Source: Byssochlamys sp. IMV 00236 (lineage: Eukaryota; Ascomycota; Eurotiomycetes; Eurotiales; Thermoascaceae). Taken from it: a stretch of DNA of 24,814 nucleotides. Made by a program: the position numbers and the translations under genes. The notes under the pieces were generated by a model. The model was not told where the DNA came from. It made no database searches and saw only the letters and a list, made by a program, of their open reading frames with translations. The stretch lies in assembly GCA_001931875.2 (NCBI GenBank), contig MSJH02000494.1:1-24814 (forward strand), in the 5' to 3' direction. Of the stretch, positions 19,257 through 24,814 are shown in pieces; positions within the stretch are counted from its first letter, which is position 1; each line of letters begins with the position of its first letter.

Positions 19257-19278
19257 CTTCTTCTTCTTCACTTCAATA
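18453..19278. other. Gene-free region, 0.8 kb
   Basis: All frames are closed often and nothing resembles a protein or RNA gene. It ends in a 30-T run at 19227-19256 followed by CTT repeats. Confidence 0.55.
19227..19256. repeat. Poly(T) run, 30 T, followed by (CTT)n
   Basis: Thirty consecutive T are followed by four CTT-type units up to 19269, immediately before the broken coding remnant at 19279. Confidence 0.9.
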
Positions 19279-19943
19279 TGAAGCGAAAGATGACAACCCT
19301 CCACCCTCAAAGGCAAAGCGCAACAAAGAGAAAGATATGTAAGATATAAAGCTGACATGATATCAAGGGTCTATTAGCCGCTGATTATGGCTTCCCTTCT
19401 TTGTTTGCACAAACGCAAGCAAGCTTATTCAAGAATACATCTTTTGAAGCAAGTGATGATGATTTTCAAAAAACACCATTGCTTAGAAAAGGTAAAGATA
19501 ACATACATCAGTTCCATCTGTTTTATAACAGATTATTGTAATAAGCAAGAATACTCAAGCTACTTTGAATGATTCTAAAGGAGATATATCTGCTCCTGGC
19601 CCTTCAAATGTTGTTACCAGTGACCAGACATCTATGCATGCAGTTAACAATGATACCAGCATTGAAGCTTTATTACACGCTCTTACTCCTTCCTCTAGCT
19701 GTACATTTACCTCCCCCCATCAAAGCCACTAAGAAAAATAAAAACGAGGTTGTTAAGACTGAAGCACCTAAAGAGGAGAAAGAAAAGAACAAAACATTAA
19801 ATAATGAGCAAAAGCAGATTCGATCTCTTTCTTGTGGTGGAACCGATCACTCTCGCTCCTTCAACAAGTTGTGCCCTATGAATAGATCAAAAGTGAAGCT
19901 TCCAAAGCCCAAAGGTTACCGTTATGGAATATTATTGTTTTAG
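19279..19943 (+). pseudogene. Broken gene with degenerate zinc-knuckle-like end
   Basis: Coding-like blocks lie in different frames. One reads AKDDNPPPSKAKRNKEKD (19279 onward). A second reads ADYGFPSLFAQTQASLFKN and FEASDDDFQKTPLLRK, then a possible intron from 19491. A third reads NTQATLNDSKGDISAPGPSN through IEALLHALTPSSSCTFTSP. At a C6 run (19713-19718) the frame shifts and continues as PPIKATKKNKNEVVKTEAPK and RSLSCGGTDHSRSFNKLCPMN. The Cys-Gly-Gly, His and Cys pattern resembles a zinc knuckle that has lost its first Cys. Similar Cys/His patterns occur in transposon proteins of these fungi, but that is memory-based and uncertain. The frames cannot be joined by splicing alone. Confidence 0.45.
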
Positions 19944-20474
19944 GTTGATGATTACCCACAGCATGAACATTTTCACCACTTATTTGAAAACCTATTTCAC
20001 CAATACATCCTTGATATGTACGCCAAAATGAAACAGAACAAACTACCAAACCGCAGCGTACCAAACCATAGTGAAGGTCAAAAAAAAATTAAGCACTTCC
20101 GCTCCAGTTAATTTTTAATTTCTTTAAGCAATAAACCCTGAACTGCCATCTATGTCAGACGACAACTTTTATTACAAAAGATTGAGTACAAGCGGCCTTT
20201 GGGTCATTACTACTAATCTTAAAGAAGCGATAGTAATAAATAAAAGAAAAAAAAATACTCAGGAACCAATGTGAACAAAAAAGAAAGAAGTGTGAGAGGC
20301 TATCAATGTCATTGACTGCTTTCAAACGAAAACTTCATCTCTTTCTCCAACTTTCAAATACAGGATTTTAAAAGCGCGATCTAAAGGCCTCTGGCCACAT
20401 CCCTTCGTCTTTATCCCCTTTTTTTCTCCAGAGTCCGACTGCTATTTTCAATTGACGGTGGAACCACTGTACCT
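19944..20474. other. Intergenic region upstream of the START-domain gene
   Basis: I see no coding potential or RNA gene. The last 130 bp are pyrimidine-rich and lead into the START gene, as expected for a fungal promoter. Confidence 0.55.
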
Positions 20475-21222
20475 ATGCCATTCTTTTCAAAGGACACCTT
20501 CCGTGAATATGTTAACCATTGCAAAAATGACCAAGATTTTTTGAACGGCTGGGAGTTGTATGAGCGTAACCCAGAATTTATGGTCTATCGAAAACCTGCT
20601 CACGGGAAAAGCGATAAACTATTTCAATATAGAGCGATTGGAGGTTGGAATGAGGTGAAGCCAACGACATTAGCTCAAGTCTATCTCGATCTCGACTTTA
20701 GAAAGCAATGGGATAAATATATGTTGGGTTACCAGTACTTTGACCACAATGGCAATAAAGCCATTCACTTTGAAATCAAATACCCTTGGCCACTTTCCAA
20801 TCGTGATTACGCCTATGTTATGGAACAGCAGTTGGTGCAAGACGAAAATGATATAGTGCACATTGTTATCTTGGGCGAGTCATTGCCTGTAGACAGCTTT
20901 CCTTGTAGTAAAGGAACGATTCGTATTGACACTTATATGCAAAATATATGTATCTCTCCTAATAAAAATGGTCATGGGTGTCTTATCTTTATGGACTATT
21001 TTGATGATCCAAAGGTAAATAATATCACGAATACAATACAGAAAAGTAACCTCTTTTTTTTTTTTTTTTCCTCAGGGAAGTATACCAAAGTCGGTTATCA
21101 ACTGGGCTGCAAAGACTGCTGTACCAGCCTTTGTTAATAGTCTAAAGAATGTTTGCTTAGAGTATCAGCGAGAACATCCCGGTGACATTTTTCTTGATAC
21201 ATCCGACATTATAAAATTGTAA
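20475..21222 (+). CDS. START-domain lipid-transfer protein (PCTP/STARD2-like)
   Basis: Two exons, 20475-21014 and 21076-21222, phase 0, 228 residues. START domains bind a single lipid in a deep pocket; PCTP carries phosphatidylcholine between membranes in the cytosol. The protein is essentially one START domain without targeting extension. WELYERNPEFMVYRKP, YLDLDFRKQWDKYM, IKYPWPLSNRDYAYVMEQQ and the amphipathic last helix (SIPKSVINWAAKTAVPAFV) match the PCTP/STARD7 group. Length (PCTP about 214 residues) agrees. The 61-nt intron has an unusually long T tract before its CAG acceptor. AATAAA at 21260-21265 is a likely polyadenylation signal, 38 nt after the stop. The exact lipid cannot be told from sequence. 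Confidence 0.88.
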
Positions 21223-21470
21223 ATAACATAGATGAAAACAAGGCAGTGCCAAGTTTGACAATAAAGTATGTGCATCTTTTATGCTTTTGATGATGCACAT
21301 TATACAATTCTTTCTTTTTAACAAGGCTTCATTTATACATACCATCTTCGGTTTAATTAAAAAAGGGGGGTTTATGCACTTGGAACAAAAAGGGTGATGT
21401 GACGTTGAATATCAACAAACTGAAAGTTGATTGTTATTTGTTTTTTTTTTTGTTTTTTATATTAATAACC

Positions 21471-24400
21471 ATGGCTGCGAACGAGGCTGACGTTTTATCA
21501 GAGACGGAATCAATACAAGAGGCCATTATTCACTCCCTTTCTGACAACAATCATCTTCATAACGAAGAACAGGATCACTCTGATAGCGACATTCTTGATT
21601 TGACAGCAGAAGAAATGGCTTTCATAAATGATTATAACGACACTCATAGCCGCAGCAGTAGTAATCAAACAGTCCAGGGCAGCTCTTCTCTGGACGATGA
21701 TGTTTATGCATTCTTTGTTGAAGCCGGCCTCGAGAATCCTGATGAATTACGTGCGTTAGGTATCGACATTGAGACGATTCGTGCTCAAAAAGAACTGGAA
21801 GAAAGAATTGAACAGGAAACTAAGAGAGATCTTGAAATGGCTAGATTGATGCAACAAACTTATGAGCGTGAATTACAGCAGCCTTCAGGTTCACAAACAC
21901 CGACTCCAACGCCTCCACAGACCACGTTGAAGAGAGAAAACGAAGCGACTGAAGTAGAAGACAAGAATAAACGAGCCAGAAGGGGGAATATAATTGAATT
22001 AGATGATGAAGATGATAACACTTACCTTATTGACCTTACAGAGGAAAATGAATTGAATGAAGTCATTCCTTTGGAGGATGAATCGGATGAAGAAGTTGTT
22101 GATTATCTTAGTCATGTGCCTTGGATGAGATACAATCCTGGCGCTTCTAGCTCTGCAGCAGCTCAAAGAAGAAAAGACAAGGAAGCACATCGTCCGATAG
22201 CGTCTAGATGTGGTGGATCCAGTTTTAATATAGAGCCTGGCGCTTTGAACCCTTCTAGTTTTATACCACCTCCCGCTCTAAGTGCTGATGCCTTGCGTGG
22301 TGCGCATCGCTTAGATCATATGTCTGCCATTATCGATCGTATACGTGAACAACAGCTGTCTACGCCTCCCCTTCCTGGTGCACGCTCCTCTGCTATATCG
22401 CCTGAGCAAGCTGAAAGGGAACTACGTACCTTGTTGCAGAACATAACAGATGATGAACCACCACCACCAGAAAACAGAACAGGAACCCCTGATCGAATGA
22501 GTATCAACCTGCTCGAACATCAGAAAATCGGTTTACAATGGATGTACAAGATGGAAACATCCAACAACCGCGGAGGTATTCTGGCTGATGATATGGGCCT
22601 TGGAAAGGTAAATCTATCATAAAACACCACATTTCTTACAACTCACTTGTCTTTTGTTAGACAATACAAGCATTGGCTATCATTTGCCGTAATCCCTGTG
22701 AGAACCCTACACCAATTGACTCGAGTAGCATATCGAAAAGAATGGCCGATGTTACTGGTGAGCTCAACCTGAAGGCTACTTTAATCGTCTGCCCTGTGTC
22801 TTTAATTGATCAGTGGCGTAGAGAAATTGAATCAAAGACAGAGCCAAAACTTGATGTTCTTTTATACTATGGCCCTGGAAGAACTAGAAATCCTTATGCA
22901 CTTGCAAACTATGATGGTAACGATATCACAGAATATATTATAATTCATCTAACTTTTTTAAATAGTTATCATCACTTCCTATGCAGTAGCCGCATCTGAT
23001 TTTAATGAAAGATTCAAAGGTCCACTCTCTAAAGTCAAGCTTCATAGAGTCATTCTAGACGAAGCACATACAATCAAAAACAAGGGAACTCTAGCTGCTC
23101 GTGGATGGTAAGTTTTTTATATTATTTCAAGGCAACGGCTAAACCCATGATATAGTTGCCAATTAGAGAGCACCTACAGATGGTGTATGACTGCTACTCC
23201 TATTCAAAACAAAGTAGATGAACTCTATTCTCTAATCAAATTCCTGCGTATTCGTCCTTTCTGTGAGTGGGACGAATTTAGAGATACGATCATCAAACCG
23301 ATGCGTTCGGGTAATGCCAACAAGGGTATCAGAGTCGCTCATGTGTTAATGAAAGCGATCTCACTGCGACGCTCAAAGAAGGCGGTGATTGATGGACGAC
23401 CGATCCTGGATCTTCCTGAAAGAAATGTTCACATGACCTATGTCGATTTCTCGCCTGATGAGCGTACTCACTATGACTTTGTGAACGCTAGGGCTCAAGC
23501 AAGATTCACACGATATATGCAAGCAGGCACGGTCATGAAGAACTACTCTTCCATTCTCGTGCTTCTGCTACGTCTTAGACAGGCCTGTTTGCATCCCAGT
23601 TTGACTGTAGAAGAAGGGACTGCTGTCGAGAAGGCCAAGCATGGTGAACGCACTGAACTTGCTAAAAAAATGAAGCCGGAAGTGGTCAGGCGTTTGTTAA
23701 GCGATGCTATGTCGTTAAAAGAAATTGAATGTCCCATCTGTATGGATATTGCTGCTGATGCACAAATTATGCAATGTGGTCACATCCTCTGTAAAGAGTG
23801 CTTTGACAGTAAGTAAGCATACATAACATCTGTTGAATGATTTTCTAAACTGTTTCTTAGATTATTGGAACAATCAGGATGGCAACATGAAGCGTTGTCC
23901 TCAGTGTCGTGGTTCTATTGACAGACAGATGTTAGTTGATGTCGAATCGTTCTTGAAGGCACATGCACCTGATCTTATCAAAGAAGCAGAGGAAATCGTT
24001 CCTGAACCGGAAGTGGCCAAAGTTGCCGAGTTTATCTCGAGTGCCAAGATTGACAAGATGTTGGAGATTCTTGAACAGACAGCTCAAGAGACAAATAATC
24101 AAGACAAGACGATCATCTTTTCTCAGTTTACTGGCATGCTTGATATCATTGAAAAGCCTTTGAAAGAGAAGGGATACCGGTTCTTGAGATATGATGGTTC
24201 TATGGACGTACGACATCGATCCAATACAGTCAACAAATTCTTTGATGATCCAGATATCAAGATTCTGATCGTGTCTACCAAATGTGGATCCCTGGGACTT
24301 AACTTGACCTGTGCAAATCGTGTTATCCTCCTTGATCTCTGGTGGAATCCAGCCATTGAAAATCAAGCCATTGATCGTGTGCATCGTATTGGACAGACCA

Positions 24401-24649
24401 AGTCCGTAGATGTACATCGTATCTTTGTCAAGGACACAGTGGAAGATCGTATTCTGGCACTACAACAGAAAAAACAGGTACATATATACATAAAACATAA
24501 TACAAAAGGATACAAGTGACTGACTATGACATTAGGACATTGCAGACGGCGTTTTAGGTGAAGGTTCAAGAACATCATTGAATAGATTAGGTCTTAACGA
24601 ATTGATTTACCTATTTCGTGGTGGCGATATTCCTGGAGAGAACGAATAA
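21471..24649 (+). CDS. ULS1: SNF2-family ATPase with RING finger and SIMs (Uls1/Rrp-like)
   Basis: Six exons: 21471-22607, 22661-22916, 22966-23107, 23156-23808, 23861-24477 and 24536-24649, 972 residues. Uls1-type proteins are SUMO-targeted ATP-dependent DNA translocases with a ubiquitin-ligase RING. The N-terminal third is acidic, with SIM-like cores ILDL (41-44), IIEL (174-177), LIDL (186-189) and VIPL (198-201). Helicase motifs follow: I (ADDMGLGKT, Lys379), II (DEAH, in VILDEAHTIKN), III (MTATPIQN), V and VI (STKCGSLGLNLT, DRVHRIGQTK). A C3HC4 RING at 704-745 (CPICMD, CGHILCKEC, CPQC) interrupts the helicase between its two halves. No HIRAN domain is seen, which argues against Rad5/HLTF. 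The start ACCATGG has a strong context. Rad16 is the main alternative; the SIM cluster favours Uls1/Rrp. Confidence 0.88.
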
Positions 24650-24761
24650 AAAGAACAAAAGAGAAGATGATGAAAATAGCTTGTATCTGTATATATTTTC
24701 TTATACCCCCCCTTCCTCCCTCCCTCTCCCTTCTTTCTCTCTTTCTCTTAAAATTAATAAA
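24645..24761 (+). terminator. Polyadenylation signals of the SNF2-RING gene
   Basis: AATAAA occurs at 24645-24650, overlapping the stop codon, and again at 24756-24761 after a CT-rich 3' UTR. The second is better placed for a normal 3' UTR. Confidence 0.5.
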
Positions 24762-24771
24762 ATTCCAACAG

Positions 24772-24794
24772 TTTTTTTTTTTTTTTTTTTTTTG
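24772..24794. repeat. Poly(T) run, 23 T
   Basis: Twenty-three consecutive T lie near the window end, about 10 bp after an AATAAA. No further gene is visible in the last 20 bases. Confidence 0.9.
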
Positions 24795-24814
24795 ACTAGT
24801 TTTTATATTGAGTT

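Noticed and set aside
14753..19278. CRISPR array, rRNA or other prokaryotic-type feature
   Set aside because: No regularly spaced repeats or conserved rRNA segments were seen anywhere in the window.
23932..24417. 161-codon open frame on the minus strand
   Set aside because: It lies antisense to the helicase C domain of the SNF2-RING gene and has no domain or splice support.

Overview
The window is nuclear DNA of a fungus, most likely an early-diverging one of the Mucoromycota (Mucorales type). That placement is an inference. It rests on AT-rich DNA, many very short introns (45-96 nt) with GT/AG ends and CTAAC-like branch sites, long A/T homopolymers, and a gene set (14-exon HIRA, a 4EHP-like eIF4E, OS-9, MIC19, a SIM-rich SNF2-RING helicase) that fits such fungi. 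All gene models were built by hand from reading frames, splice signals and family conservation, with no transcript data. For the main genes the summed exon lengths divide by three.

Layout. (1) 69-3729, plus strand: a predicted ubiquitin/SUMO reader (UIM + UBZ4-like finger + SIM) and the TFIID subunit TAF4. (2) 4224-12438, minus strand: a compact run of MIC19 (MICOS), OS-9/YOS9 (ER lectin), a class II-like eIF4E, a leucine-rich-repeat protein with a putative zinc site, a 50-residue micro-gene and HIRA (H3.3 chaperone). Several intergenic gaps here are under 200 nt. (3) 12439-20474: gene-poor and accessory in character. It holds a TnpB/Fanzor-like C-terminal relic (minus), a spliced but frameshifted unknown gene, a clearly broken gene with three stops and two frameshifts, one intact four-helix membrane protein (minus), a short two-exon ORF, and a broken zinc-knuckle-type coding remnant. 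(4) 20475-24649, plus strand: a START-domain lipid-transfer protein and a 972-residue Uls1-like SNF2/RING translocase.

Most intact genes are housekeeping: chromatin and transcription (TAF4, HIRA, Uls1-like), translation (eIF4E), ER quality control (OS-9), mitochondrial architecture (MIC19) and lipid transfer (START). They look like neighbours, not a dedicated pathway. The best candidates for something undescribed are the UIM/UBZ/SIM protein with its 60-bp triplication, the intron-containing micro-gene in HIRA's 3' region, the LRR protein with its CxxC...CxxH module, and the relics in region 3.
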